Assembly: GCA_002715505.1 (NCBI GenBank)
Contig: PAZF01000017.1
Location: 1-64,000, forward strand
DNA length: 64,000 bases
Source of the DNA: Candidatus Pelagibacterales bacterium
Lineage (GTDB): Bacteria; Pseudomonadota; Alphaproteobacteria; TMED109
Direction: 5' to 3'
Below the pieces are notes generated by a model, which searched no databases, was not told the DNA's origin, and saw nothing but the letters and a program-made list of their open reading frames with translations. A program made the translations under genes and the position numbers. This document shows, one piece after another, positions 27,339 through 36,532 of this stretch (positions are counted from its first letter, which is position 1; each line of letters begins with the position of its first letter).

Positions 27339-28697
27339 TTAAAAATTACCTAAAGTATTACAATAATCAATACTTTTTAAATTAACAACGCTTTTTAATT
27401 TTATACTATTATATATATTTAAATGGGGTATGTAGATATAACCTTCAAGTGTTTTAATTACAGGAAGTGTTTTTCTAATCTCGAAGTTAATTTTTTTTAT
27501 ATTTTTTTTATTTAAATTATAAAATCCTTGGAAATCAATATTTTCTAATTCCTTGCCTAAAGGCGTTATGAAAAAAACCATTTTTTTTGATGTATTTGAA
27601 ATTGAAAATTTTTTATCCCACAAAATACTCTCTCCTTCTTTTAAAATAAATTCAAGATTTTTTATTTGATTAAACTCTCTAGTAATTGATATGGTTCCCG
27701 ACTGATTCTCTAACAAACACCCACCAACTGATATTTTAGTGTTTGATTTTTTTAAAATAAATTTTTTTAAATTATTTAACTTACTGCTTCTCAGAGGATA
27801 AAGATTATTGCCAATGTCCATAATTGCTTTATTTAAAATTCTTAATACCAAAAAATCAGGTAATTTTGAAAGATTATCTCTTTCTATTAAAATATAGCCT
27901 TCTTCTTTAAATATAACTTTTTTATCAAAAAAATTTATAGTGTGATAGTCAAAATATTTTCTTAACTTACAGAACAATCGCGAGGACTTTAATAGTTTAG
28001 ATTTTAAATCCTTGTTTTTTTCTAAATACATTCTAATTTGTGTTCTGAGGTATTTATAATTTTTATTACTAGGGTCTTCAAAAAATTTTATATTATTAAA
28101 TTTAGCATAATTATAAATATCTTTTTTAGAAATTCTTAAAAGAGGTCTCACCAAATTTATATCAAAAAGCTTTCTATTGGGGATCATGGGACACAATCCA
28201 TCAATTCTGCTTTTTTTAAAGACTCTCATAATAAAAGTTTCTACTAAATCATCTGCGTGGTGACCTAATAATAATATTTCAATATTTTCTTTTTTACAAA
28301 AATTAGAAATTGCTAAATATCTAGCTTTTCTAGCTTCTTCTAAAATATTTTTTTTTGGGGGATTTTCCCATTTTAGTATTTTATGTTTCCATCCAAGCTT
28401 TTTACTAATATCTTTAACATAGTTTACTTCAATTAAAGACTTTTGTCGTATATTGTGATTATATGAAATAATATATAATCTTTTATTATTTTTTTTGGCC
28501 CAAGCATTACTCAGATGCAATAGAGTCATGCTGTCAACTCCAGCCGAGACAGCAACTGCAATAGTATTTTTATTTTTTATAAAACTTAGTGGTTCTAAAA
28601 AATTTGAAAAATTTTCAAGATTTAAAGATTTATTAGGTTTAGCATTTAGCACTAATTTTATATTCTTTTGCTCTATTTTTAATTCTCTTCGAAGCAT
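27339..28697 (-). CDS. tilS: tRNA(Ile)-lysidine synthase
   Basis: TilS converts C34 of tRNA-Ile(CAU) to lysidine so that it reads AUA. The PP-loop is AVAVSAGVDSMTLLH, with Ala where SGGxDS is usual, followed by HHADDLVET and RPLLRISKKDI. The 452-residue C-terminal half is diverged. The ATG at 28697 gives a 59-base overlap with cpoB; a GTG at 28652 would reduce this to 14 bases and is a plausible real start, since the conserved domain starts only at about residue 43. AUA codons are frequent in this AT-rich window, which makes the enzyme important. Confidence 0.9.
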   Translation of the reverse strand: MLRRELKIEQKNIKLVLNAKPNKSLNLENFSNFLEPLSFIKNKNTIAVAVSAGVDSMTLLHLSNAWAKKNNKRLYIISYNHNIRQKSLIEVNYVKDISKKLGWKHKILKWENPPKKNILEEARKARYLAISNFCKKENIEILLLGHHADDLVETFIMRVFKKSRIDGLCPMIPNRKLFDINLVRPLLRISKKDIYNYAKFNNIKFFEDPSNKNYKYLRTQIRMYLEKNKDLKSKLLKSSRLFCKLRKYFDYHTINFFDKKVIFKEEGYILIERDNLSKLPDFLVLRILNKAIMDIGNNLYPLRSSKLNNLKKFILKKSNTKISVGGCLLENQSGTISITREFNQIKNLEFILKEGESILWDKKFSISNTSKKMVFFITPLGKELENIDFQGFYNLNKKNIKKINFEIRKTLPVIKTLEGYIYIPHLNIYNSIKLKSVVNLKSIDYCNTLGNF

Positions 28698-29643
28698 TTG
28701 GAAATTCTAGTTCTAATTTAGAAAAAGCAGCACAGGCATCTTCATTTTTTCCTAGATTAACAAAAGTCAAAGCTAGTTTGAATACTTGGTCTATAGCTTT
28801 ATTGCCTTTAGGAAATTTTTTATACCCTTTTGCAAAACTTATAGCAGCTTTTTGAAATTGTTTTTGAACATAAAAAGTTTCTCCTAACCAATAGTAAGCA
28901 TTAGATGCAAGTGGATCATCTGGGTTCTCTCCTAAAAAAATATTAAAATATTTTTCTGCTTCTGAAAAATTTTCTTGAATTAACATGTTATATGCAAGTT
29001 TATAAATATCAGAAGGATTTTTAGATAACTCTTCTAATTGACTTTCAGAAATAGAACTTTCTTTTTGAGAAATAAGATTGTCTGGTTCTTTAATATTATC
29101 TTTGCTATCATTTTGACTCATATTATTATCATCATTTGTTTCTTTAACGGGCTCTTCTGATTCATTATTTTTTATAACACCTAAAACTTTCATGCTTGGA
29201 TTTTTTTCCATATTAGGATCTTCAGATGTAATGGTTTCAGAATTTTTTTCTTTTTCAAATACATTTACGCTTTCTTCTTGCAACGTATCTGGCTGCCTTG
29301 TATTTTTAGAATTATTAACAGATTTTATATCTTTTAAATCATTAGATATATTTTTTAACTCATAGAAAACTTCGTCTATCTTTCCATTCAAGGCTCTTAA
29401 TTCTTCTTCCAAGTCAATTAGTCTTTTTTCATGAGAGGCTATAGTATTAGTGGAGGAAACCAAAGTATTTGAATTTTCAACACTAATGCTGTCTTTTTGA
29501 AGTTTTTCAAGGTCTTTCTCCATTTTATTAATTTTTTCTATTACGGTGTTTAGGTACTCTTCAGCGTATACTATGCTTAATTTCGGCTTACTAAAAAACA
29601 CAAAAAATACTAAACTATAAAATAGTAAATTCTTTATTGGCAA
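28639..29643 (-). CDS. cpoB: Tol-Pal system protein CpoB (YbgF)
   Basis: A periplasmic coordinator of septal peptidoglycan synthesis and outer-membrane constriction. The 334-residue protein has a signal peptide (about 1-27), a coiled coil (about 30-100), a long Ser/Asn/Glu-rich disordered linker (about 105-210) and a C-terminal TPR domain with YKLAYNMLIQENFSEAEKYF and AYYWLGETFYVQKQFQKAA. The linker is longer than in E. coli. It is the last gene of the tolQ-tolR-tolA-tolB-pal-cpoB series, overlapping tilS. Confidence 0.92.
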   Translation of the reverse strand: MPIKNLLFYSLVFFVFFSKPKLSIVYAEEYLNTVIEKINKMEKDLEKLQKDSISVENSNTLVSSTNTIASHEKRLIDLEEELRALNGKIDEVFYELKNISNDLKDIKSVNNSKNTRQPDTLQEESVNVFEKEKNSETITSEDPNMEKNPSMKVLGVIKNNESEEPVKETNDDNNMSQNDSKDNIKEPDNLISQKESSISESQLEELSKNPSDIYKLAYNMLIQENFSEAEKYFNIFLGENPDDPLASNAYYWLGETFYVQKQFQKAAISFAKGYKKFPKGNKAIDQVFKLALTFVNLGKNEDACAAFSKLELEFPNASKRIKNRAKEYKISAKC

Positions 29644-29653
29644 GAACCATCTC

Positions 29654-30211
29654 CTATTGGTTGATTACTGTTATAGCAGTTCTATTTTGAGCCCAGGATG
29701 CTTCATTTTCGTTAAGAGATTGCGGCTTTTCTTTTCCATAAGATATTACAGAAATTCTACTTTCTTCTACTCCCAACGAAACTAAAAAACTCTTTACTGA
29801 AAAAGCTCTTCTTTCTCCTAAAGCTAGATTATATTCTCTGGTACCTCTTTGGTCACAATGTCCTTCTATCCTGACTGTTAAATCTTTATTATTTAAAAGA
29901 AATCTTGCCTGTCTTTTTAAAGTTTCAACGCCCTCATTTTTAAACCTAGACTCATCATAATCAAAGAAAACCCGGTCTCCCACCTCTATGAGTTCTTCAA
30001 TTAAGATTTCTTCCATTGATTTTTTATTTTCACTTGCATTATCAGACACTTTAATTTCAGAGCTATCATCTTGATTTTTTATTGTAGTATCTTCACTATT
30101 GTTATCCGATGTCACATCAGCACCAGTAATGGGAATATTTTTTGTATTCTCTGTGCAAGAAGCTAATACTATAACTAATATCAAATATAAATACTTTTTA
30201 ATTAAAAACAT
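29654..30211 (-). CDS. pal: Peptidoglycan-associated lipoprotein Pal
   Basis: An outer-membrane lipoprotein that binds peptidoglycan and TolB. The 185-residue protein has a signal peptide ending in lipobox LASC, a Ser/Asp-rich linker, and an OmpA-like domain with FDYDESRF, the DAP-binding EGHCDQRGTREYNLALGERRA and ISVISYGKE. It lies ten bases upstream of cpoB and 30 bases downstream of tolB. Confidence 0.96.
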   Translation of the reverse strand: MFLIKKYLYLILVIVLASCTENTKNIPITGADVTSDNNSEDTTIKNQDDSSEIKVSDNASENKKSMEEILIEELIEVGDRVFFDYDESRFKNEGVETLKRQARFLLNNKDLTVRIEGHCDQRGTREYNLALGERRAFSVKSFLVSLGVEESRISVISYGKEKPQSLNENEASWAQNRTAITVINQ

Positions 30212-30241
30212 ATTTTTATTTTACACAAAATATAAAAAAAA

Positions 30242-31561
30242 TTAATACTTAATTGAAGGTCCCCAATCAGGATCAGATGCTTGGTAGGGTGTAACTAATT
30301 CTTTTTCAAGATTACCTGTGATGTCAATAGTAAATAACTTAGATTTATTTTGATTATTTTGGTCTTTAACTATTTTATAAAATGCTAAGGTTCTTCCATT
30401 AGGAGACCAAGTAGGACCATCCGCAAGGTATCCTTCAGAAATTAGTCTTTCACCTTTACCATTAGCTTTAATCAATCCAATATAAAATTTTTTTTTATAA
30501 GATTTGGTGAATGCTATGTAATCTCCTCTTGGAGACCAAACGGGCGTTGCATAATTACCTTTGCCATAAGTAATTCTTTCAGCTTTCTTAAAATTATTCA
30601 CAACTTTTTTAATGTAAAGGTTTTGTTTTCCAGCTCTATCAGAACTAAAAACTATTTTTTTTCCATTAGGAGAAAAATATGGTGATGTATTTATATATTT
30701 ATTATTGGTTACTTGAAAATTTTTATTTTTTTCTAAATCTTGTATAAATATATTTGATTGACCTCTACTTGTAAGAGAAAAAATAATTTTTTTTCCATTA
30801 GGTGAAAATCTTGGAGCGAAACTCATACCCAAATAGTTGCCCAGTATTTTAGTATTTTTAGATTTAAGATTCATAAGGTAAACACTAGCTTTATTATTTT
30901 TATATTGTAAAAAAACTATATTTTTTCCATCTGGTGAAAATCTTGGAGTTAAAACTAAATCTTTTCCATCAGTTAATATTTTGTGATTATTTCCATCATA
31001 ATCCATTATTGCTAATTTTCTGGATTTTTCTGCTCCATCACCTTCTTCTGCTACATATACTACTTTTGTATCAAAATAGCCTTTTTCTCCCGTAATATTT
31101 TCATAAATTATATTTGAAATTATATGAGAAGAAGTTCTCCAATCAGACTCTGAAATGCCAGAGATATTTTTATTTACTACTAATTTTTCCTGATAAATAT
31201 CCCATAACTTAAAATTTATTTTAAGTAATCTGTTATTTATAAATATCTCTCCGCTAATAAGAAAATTAGCATCTATCAGCCTCCAATCACTAAACAATGG
31301 TTGCAAAAATACTTCATTTTCTGATTGTAAAAATGATTTTTCTGAGAGAATCTTAAAAAGACCTGTATTTCTTAGATTATTAGAAATAATTGTATTTATT
31401 TTCAATGAATAATCTTCTTCTGTAGCATCTTGTGAGTTAAATTTGACAACCGCTATTGGTAAAGGCTCTATTTTGCCTTCAGTTACATCTATTTCCAATC
31501 CGCTTAGAGGATTTACATAAATGTTAATTATATAAAATATCAATAACAGTATTTTTTTCAT
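30242..31561 (-). CDS. tolB: Tol-Pal system protein TolB
   Basis: A periplasmic protein that links Pal to the TolQRA motor. The 439-residue protein has a signal peptide, an N-terminal TolB domain (about 25-170) and a C-terminal beta-propeller made of repeated PD40 strands such as FSPDGKNIVFLQ, FSPNGKKIIFSL, FSPNGKKIVFSSDRAG and WSPNGRTLAFYK. Its start overlaps the tolA stop by four bases. Confidence 0.96.
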   Translation of the reverse strand: MKKILLLIFYIINIYVNPLSGLEIDVTEGKIEPLPIAVVKFNSQDATEEDYSLKINTIISNNLRNTGLFKILSEKSFLQSENEVFLQPLFSDWRLIDANFLISGEIFINNRLLKINFKLWDIYQEKLVVNKNISGISESDWRTSSHIISNIIYENITGEKGYFDTKVVYVAEEGDGAEKSRKLAIMDYDGNNHKILTDGKDLVLTPRFSPDGKNIVFLQYKNNKASVYLMNLKSKNTKILGNYLGMSFAPRFSPNGKKIIFSLTSRGQSNIFIQDLEKNKNFQVTNNKYINTSPYFSPNGKKIVFSSDRAGKQNLYIKKVVNNFKKAERITYGKGNYATPVWSPRGDYIAFTKSYKKKFYIGLIKANGKGERLISEGYLADGPTWSPNGRTLAFYKIVKDQNNQNKSKLFTIDITGNLEKELVTPYQASDPDWGPSIKY

Positions 31562-32310
31562 TGGTTTGCTTCAAAAGGCATAAAATTAATATTTATTTTT
31601 TTCCATATATTATATCTATGTTTTTCTAATCCTTCAAATGGAGAAGATTTTTTTATAGCTCTTATAGCAGAATCTAAATAAGGGCGCAAAAATTTATCGT
31701 CTCTTATTTTTCTATTTGTGCTACTCGGAATGTTAATACTGGTTACATTTCCATAGGGATCTAAAGTAATACTTATTTTAATAGTTAGGTTTTCTATGTT
31801 TTTAATTCCCGGAGGTCTTGTCCAATTATTGTTTATTTGCGTCATTAGAATATTAACTATGGTATTTAGTTCCTTTTTATTTGTATTAATACTTTGAGTA
31901 TCAATATTTTTTTTAGATAAATTTTCAATTTTTTTATTAATATTATTTTCATCTTCAGTATTCTGCAGTATGTCTTTTTCTGCCAAGTTTTTTAACATGT
32001 CATCAAATCTATTATTATTTATTTTCTTTAAAGTTTTCTTTTCAGCATCTTTCTTTTTTTTTGTTATTGTAGGTTTTTTATCTAAATTTTTTTTAACAGA
32101 TTTTTTGTTTTGTTTTTTTTTAGGTTTATTTTTTTTTTCTTTTAGACTTTTATTTGTTTTCGACGTTGTTTCTTTCTTTACTTTCTTGTTTTCTACATAA
32201 GATACATTTATAACCCTGTTATACTTGGTTTTGTTATCAAATTTTTCAACATTAAAAAAAGTAATAAGTAATAAGTGAAAAAATAAAGAAAAAATTAAAA
32301 ACTTAATCAA
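31558..32310 (-). CDS. tolA: Tol-Pal system protein TolA
   Basis: An inner-membrane protein that spans the periplasm and transmits force from TolQR to TolB/Pal. The 250-residue protein has one N-terminal transmembrane helix, a lysine-rich helical region (about 45-145) and a C-terminal TonB/TolA-like domain (NNWTRPPGIKNIENLTIKIS onward, with TSINIPSSTN). It is shorter than E. coli TolA (421 residues) mainly in the middle helix. It overlaps tolB by four bases. Confidence 0.9.
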   Translation of the reverse strand: MIKFLIFSLFFHLLLITFFNVEKFDNKTKYNRVINVSYVENKKVKKETTSKTNKSLKEKKNKPKKKQNKKSVKKNLDKKPTITKKKKDAEKKTLKKINNNRFDDMLKNLAEKDILQNTEDENNINKKIENLSKKNIDTQSINTNKKELNTIVNILMTQINNNWTRPPGIKNIENLTIKISITLDPYGNVTSINIPSSTNRKIRDDKFLRPYLDSAIRAIKKSSPFEGLEKHRYNIWKKININFMPFEANQ

Positions 32311-32316
32311 AGTTTC

Positions 32317-32739
32317 TCAGTTCTTAGGGTTAGTCATCAGACTAATATTAGTAATTTCAGAGTCTATTATTTGCTTCATTACTTGCATAAGTAGGTCATA
32401 GGATACTACTTTGTCAGCTTTTAAAAATATTCTGATTTTTGGATTAGCTCTTTTCATTGCTAGTAGTTTGGGAGTTAAATCATTATAATTAATTTTTTTA
32501 TCTGATAAAAAAACTTGTTTATTTTTATTTATACTTATTACAAGAGGTTCATCACTTTCGGGTATATTCGGAGTATTAACATCAGGTAATTCTAATTCTA
32601 CTCCTGTTTTCATAAGTGGTGCTGTAATCATAAAAATAATTAACAAAACTAGCATTACATCAACAAAAGGCGTGACATTTATTTCAGACATGGGTTTTCT
32701 TCTATTGTTAAAATTATATCTTAAGTGATGCCTTTTCAT
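32317..32739 (-). CDS. tolR: Tol-Pal system protein TolR
   Basis: A proton-channel partner of TolQ. The 140-residue protein has MSEINVTPFVDVMLVLLIIFM, the ExbD/TolR helix with the proton-relay Asp, followed by a periplasmic domain containing IRIFLKADKVVSYD. It overlaps tolQ by four bases and precedes tolA by six. Confidence 0.96.
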   Translation of the reverse strand: MKRHHLRYNFNNRRKPMSEINVTPFVDVMLVLLIIFMITAPLMKTGVELELPDVNTPNIPESDEPLVISINKNKQVFLSDKKINYNDLTPKLLAMKRANPKIRIFLKADKVVSYDLLMQVMKQIIDSEITNISLMTNPKN

Positions 32740-33440
32740 TTTTTTGCTATTTGCCTTGCCAAAATAGTTGTAAAGTCATTAATAAAAATTTCTAATTTAC
32801 TACTATAATTATTAGTATCTCCTGAAATCTTATTATAAAAAATTACAGCAGGAATTGCAGCTAAAAGGCCAAGCGCAGTTGCTAGGAGAGCTTCTGCAAT
32901 ACCTGGGGCAACTATTGCAAGTGAAGTATTCTTAGCTGTAGCAATTGATTGAAAACTATTCATAATTCCCCAAACAGTTCCAAACAGTCCTATAAAAGGA
33001 GCAGATGAGCCTGTAGTGGCTAAGAAATTTGTATTTTTTTCAATGGCTTCCATCTCCTTGTTAAGCGTAGACCCCATGGTTCTTTCCAAGCGTCTTTCTA
33101 AAGTTTGAACATCAATATTATTAATACTCTTATTTTTTGTGGCTAACTCCCATTCTTTAATTCCCGCAAAGAAAACTGCCTCATAAGGGTGAGAAGGACT
33201 ATTGCCTATTGCGTCTTTTATTTGATCTATTTTAATTCCTGACCAAAAATTATTTTCAAAATTCAAGGCCTCTTTTTTCAAGCTTTTAATTTTAGTAAGT
33301 TTTTCAAATATTATAGCCCAGCAAAATATTGATAACATTAGTAATAGCAGCATTACTATTCTTACAACTAAGTCAGCTTGTAAAATTAATCCCCAAATAC
33401 TTATATCTATATTATCTGTCACGGAAATAGTTTCATTCAT
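32736..33440 (-). CDS. tolQ: Tol-Pal system protein TolQ
   Basis: A MotA/TolQ/ExbB proton-channel protein. The 234-residue protein has three transmembrane segments (about 15-40, 135-165, 175-205) and the family stretch LATTGSSAPFIGLFGTVWGIMNSF followed by GIAEALLATALGLLAAIPAV. It overlaps tolR and ybgC by four bases each. It is distinct from the second channel-type protein at 44908. Confidence 0.96.
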   Translation of the reverse strand: MNETISVTDNIDISIWGLILQADLVVRIVMLLLLMLSIFCWAIIFEKLTKIKSLKKEALNFENNFWSGIKIDQIKDAIGNSPSHPYEAVFFAGIKEWELATKNKSINNIDVQTLERRLERTMGSTLNKEMEAIEKNTNFLATTGSSAPFIGLFGTVWGIMNSFQSIATAKNTSLAIVAPGIAEALLATALGLLAAIPAVIFYNKISGDTNNYSSKLEIFINDFTTILARQIAKK

Positions 33441-33859
33441 AATGTCTCCTTTCCTGTCATTTTTAAAGTATAATATATTTTATCATTCATCCTACAGATT
33501 TTTCCATTATTATTTATACAGCAGACTGTTGCTAATATCTTTGCAATAATATTTTTATTTTTATAAATTAATTGTTTAAAAATTACTTTAGCTTTATTTA
33601 AATCTTGAACAATAGTTTTAATAACCAGCAAGTCATCTAAGCAAGCAAAATTGATGTAATCAATTTGTAATGATTTAACAACAAAAACTATTCCATACTT
33701 ATCTTTTATTTTTTTTTGCTCTAAATTATTCTTTCTAAGGAATTCAGTTCTGCTTCTTTCAGCAAAATTTAAATATTTAGAATGGTACACGATTCCACCT
33801 GAGTCTGTATCCTCATAATAAACCCTAACTTTTAATCTATGTTGCTTTTTAAAATACAT
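33437..33859 (-). CDS. ybgC: YbgC-family acyl-CoA thioesterase
   Basis: A 140-residue hotdog-fold thioesterase associated with the Tol-Pal operon. The catalytic signature VYYEDTDSGGIVYHSKYLNFAERSR contains the conserved Asp. In E. coli it acts on short acyl-CoAs and interacts with phospholipid synthesis enzymes. It overlaps tolQ by four bases. Confidence 0.94.
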   Translation of the reverse strand: MYFKKQHRLKVRVYYEDTDSGGIVYHSKYLNFAERSRTEFLRKNNLEQKKIKDKYGIVFVVKSLQIDYINFACLDDLLVIKTIVQDLNKAKVIFKQLIYKNKNIIAKILATVCCINNNGKICRMNDKIYYTLKMTGKETL

Positions 33860-33863
33860 AAAT

Positions 33864-34337
33864 TTAATTTTGAAATTTAGATATCCAATATAAAGCTAAA
33901 AGAGAGGCTTCAGCGATTCCATCATTAGTTTTTTTTTCCCAAACCTCATTATTTCCAAATTTTAATCTAGCCATATCTAAACTGTCTTGTTTTGAGGCTC
34001 CGATTCCTAGATATTTTTTCCATACTACTGGTGCTACATAATCAACTCTTTTTGCTAATAAATAAGCTAAGGATTCTAACGCTCCAAAGCTCCTCCCAAA
34101 TTGAAAGCTAGAGGTCACGCCCTGTCTTGGCATTGCATGAACTTTTTCTATAATTGAAACATCTATTTCAAAAACCTTTATTGACTCATATATTTTTTTG
34201 ATATCAATTATTTTCTTTCCATACATGCTTATAGTAGGCATTTTGAGAAAAAATATTATTTGAGGTAATTTATTATTTTTTGTTTCCAGTATAGATATAC
34301 CACCTGTAGATCCTGGATCTAATCCCATTATGATCAT
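33864..34337 (-). CDS. Phage-type RuvC-like Holliday junction resolvase
   Basis: A 157-residue RNase H-fold nuclease of the RuvC superfamily. The acidic residues are in place: D7 in MGLDPGSTGG, E64 in IIEKVHAM, and D139 with E143 in NDGIAEASLLALY. The signature VHAMPRQGVTSSFQFGRSFGA belongs to the group of short RuvC-like proteins common in phages and prophages, not to cellular RuvC, which begins ILGIDPGLRxTGWG. It occupies the place where ruvC-ruvA-ruvB usually lie between yebC and ybgC, and ruvA and ruvB are missing here. It probably resolves branched DNA, alone or with RuvAB encoded elsewhere. Confidence 0.85.
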   Translation of the reverse strand: MIIMGLDPGSTGGISILETKNNKLPQIIFFLKMPTISMYGKKIIDIKKIYESIKVFEIDVSIIEKVHAMPRQGVTSSFQFGRSFGALESLAYLLAKRVDYVAPVVWKKYLGIGASKQDSLDMARLKFGNNEVWEKKTNDGIAEASLLALYWISKFQN

Positions 34338-34364
34338 TCTTTTCCTGCTATTCTATTTATATTT

Positions 34365-35117
34365 TTAATCATTTTGAAATTTTTTTAAATTATCCTCAGA
34401 TATATTTATATTAGTATAGACGGATTGTATATCATCATTTTCTTCTAATGAATCTATTATATTAAATATTTTTTTAGCATCATCTAAGTCTATTTCAATC
34501 AAGTTGATAGGGTTCCAAACCAGTTTAGCTTTAACAGGATCAATGTACTTTTTTTCAAGCAAGTTCCTAAGACTGCCAAAGTCATCTGGTTTACATAATA
34601 CTTTAAAAATATTTTCTTCCTCTAAAATATCTATTGCTCCATTTTCTATTGCAAAGTTTATAACTTCGTCTTTACTATCCAAATTGTTATTAAAAGAGAT
34701 TTCTCCTACTTGTTCAAAATTAAAGGATACGGAGCCTGTTTCTCCAAGATTTCCTCCATTTTTGGTTAAAATAGATCTGACTTCTGAAGCAGTTCTATTT
34801 TTATTATCAGTAAGTGTTTCAATTATAATAGCGATACCTTTATTTCCAAACCCTTCATACCTCATTTCCAAATAATTATTAGAGGAGTCTTGTGAACTTG
34901 CCTTAAGCAATGCTTTTTTAATTTTATCATTAGGCATATTTTCGCTTCTAGCATTTATTATTGCATTTCTAAGTCTAGGATTTTGTTTAGGATCAGATAA
35001 TCCAGTTTTTGCTGCAACTGTTATTTCTCTAGCAAGTTTTGCAAAAATTTTAGCTCTTTTAGCATCTTGAGCTCCTTTTCTGTACATTATATTTTTAAAC
35101 TGTGAATGCCCGGCCAT
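34365..35117 (-). CDS. yebC: YebC/PmpR-family regulator or translation factor
   Basis: A 250-residue protein beginning MAGHSQFKNIMYRKGAQDAKRAKIF, with KNGGNLGETGSVSFNFEQ in the middle; both are family signatures (the usual start is MAGHSKWANI). YebC proteins have been described as transcriptional regulators and recently as ribosome-associated factors that relieve stalling; which applies here is not visible. It lies upstream of the RuvC-like gene on the same strand. Confidence 0.95.
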   Translation of the reverse strand: MAGHSQFKNIMYRKGAQDAKRAKIFAKLAREITVAAKTGLSDPKQNPRLRNAIINARSENMPNDKIKKALLKASSQDSSNNYLEMRYEGFGNKGIAIIIETLTDNKNRTASEVRSILTKNGGNLGETGSVSFNFEQVGEISFNNNLDSKDEVINFAIENGAIDILEEENIFKVLCKPDDFGSLRNLLEKKYIDPVKAKLVWNPINLIEIDLDDAKKIFNIIDSLEENDDIQSVYTNINISEDNLKKFQND

Positions 35118-35120
35118 TAT

Positions 35121-35954
35121 TTATTCCTTTTTGAAAAAATTATCTTTAGGTATCTTATTTTCAAGAACTGTGCCTATTATTATTTGTTCTGCAAGAGATG
35201 ATAATCCATCATTTTTTTTCACTTTTATTAATGCACCACATAGAGTCGCATTATTTTTTGATGCGTAGATTTTTTTAAAACTATTTTTAACTTCAAATTT
35301 CTCAATCCAATTGTTTTTATTTCCTCCTATTACAGAATCGTAGTCACCACACATACCAGTATCAGTTTGAAATGCTGTACCATTTGGTAAAACTCTTAGG
35401 TCAGAGGTAGGTACATGAGTATGAGTTCCTAGTACCGCAGTTACTTTTCCATCTAGCATGTAAGCGAATGCTTGCTTTTCTGAAGCAACTTCTCCATGTA
35501 AATCTATAAATATTGCATCACAATCTTTTTTAAGTTTTATATTTTCCAATAATTTTTTAATTTCAAAAAAAGCATTATCTGCTTTTTGCATAAAAAGATT
35601 ACATAAAATATTTATTACTATAATTTTATTACCTAATTTGTCTTTGAAAACACCTAACCCACTTCCTGGATTTTTTTTTGGATAATTTAACGGTCTTAAA
35701 AGTCTATTTTGTTTAGCTATATAGGGTATTATTTTTTCCTGATCCCATATATGATTTCCAGAACTAATGACATCAATTCCTAGATCAAATAACTTTTCAC
35801 ATAAACCAGGTGTGATGCCGTACCCATCAGCCAGATTTTCTCCGTTTGCAATCACAAAGCTAACGTTGTACTTATTTAAAATATTAGCCAGATTTTTTTC
35901 AAGAAATGGTAATATATTTTCGCCTACTAAATCTCCTAAAAAAAGTACGTTCAT
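35121..35954 (-). CDS. YmdB-type metallophosphodiesterase (TIGR00282 family)
   Basis: A 277-residue calcineurin-like phosphoesterase related to B. subtilis YmdB, which hydrolyses 2',3'-cyclic nucleotides. Metal-binding motifs include MNVLFLGDLVGE, VIANGENLADGYG, SSGNHIWDQ and VLGTHTHVPTSDLRVLPNGT. Length and motifs are standard. It overlaps the 5-FCL stop by one base (TAATG) and stands three bases before yebC, so the three are co-translated. Confidence 0.92.
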   Translation of the reverse strand: MNVLFLGDLVGENILPFLEKNLANILNKYNVSFVIANGENLADGYGITPGLCEKLFDLGIDVISSGNHIWDQEKIIPYIAKQNRLLRPLNYPKKNPGSGLGVFKDKLGNKIIVINILCNLFMQKADNAFFEIKKLLENIKLKKDCDAIFIDLHGEVASEKQAFAYMLDGKVTAVLGTHTHVPTSDLRVLPNGTAFQTDTGMCGDYDSVIGGNKNNWIEKFEVKNSFKKIYASKNNATLCGALIKVKKNDGLSSLAEQIIIGTVLENKIPKDNFFKKE

Positions 35955-36532
35955 TAAATTTTTACTTCTATTATTTTTACAAAAGCATCAGTCACTATTG
36001 CATTAAGTTTTAAGTCATGTTTCTCAAAAGGTAAAGCGCTAAAGCTTAATTCATTATAATTGTAACCTACGTAGATTTTAGATTTATTATTATAATAATA
36101 TTTGTCATAAAAGCCTTTTCCATAACCAACCCTATTTCCATAACAATCTAATGCCAAAGCAGGAGTAATAATGATATCTGGTGTAATAGTTTTTAACTTT
36201 TGACTAGGTGAATAAAACTTGTATCTGGAATAGTATAGTTTATCCTTTGGTCCCCATTGCTTAAATAACATTTTATTATCAATAATTATTGGTAAAGCTA
36301 CTGAGATTTTTTTTTTCATTAGATAGGTAATTAGGGGTCTAGTATCTATTTCCGAATTTATAGGCCAGTAGCAACCTACAGATTTTAAAAGGTTTACATT
36401 GAAATACTGTATAAAGTTTTTCATTACACTAAATGATCTGTAATATTTATAGATTCCCAGTAATTTTCTTATTCTGATACTTTGTTTTCTAATTTGACTC
36501 TTAGTTTGGAAATTATTTTTCTCTTTTAACAT
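35954..36532 (-). CDS. 5-formyltetrahydrofolate cyclo-ligase
   Basis: This enzyme (5-FCL, MTHFS) returns 5-formyl-THF to 5,10-methenyl-THF using ATP. The 192-residue protein has the N-terminal basic KSQIRKQSIRIRK, the middle YWPINSEIDTRPL, and the C-terminal ATP/folate site ITPALALDCYGNRVGYGKGFYDKY. It overlaps zapA by 20 bases. In many proteobacteria the 6S RNA gene lies between these two; here there is no room for it. Confidence 0.93.
   Translation of the reverse strand: MLKEKNNFQTKSQIRKQSIRIRKLLGIYKYYRSFSVMKNFIQYFNVNLLKSVGCYWPINSEIDTRPLITYLMKKKISVALPIIIDNKMLFKQWGPKDKLYYSRYKFYSPSQKLKTITPDIIITPALALDCYGNRVGYGKGFYDKYYYNNKSKIYVGYNYNELSFSALPFEKHDLKLNAIVTDAFVKIIEVKI

Noticed and set aside
33864-34337. 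Canonical cellular RuvC
   Set aside because: Position fits, but the N-terminal and middle motifs match phage-type RuvC-like proteins, not the cellular LGIDPG-TG family.
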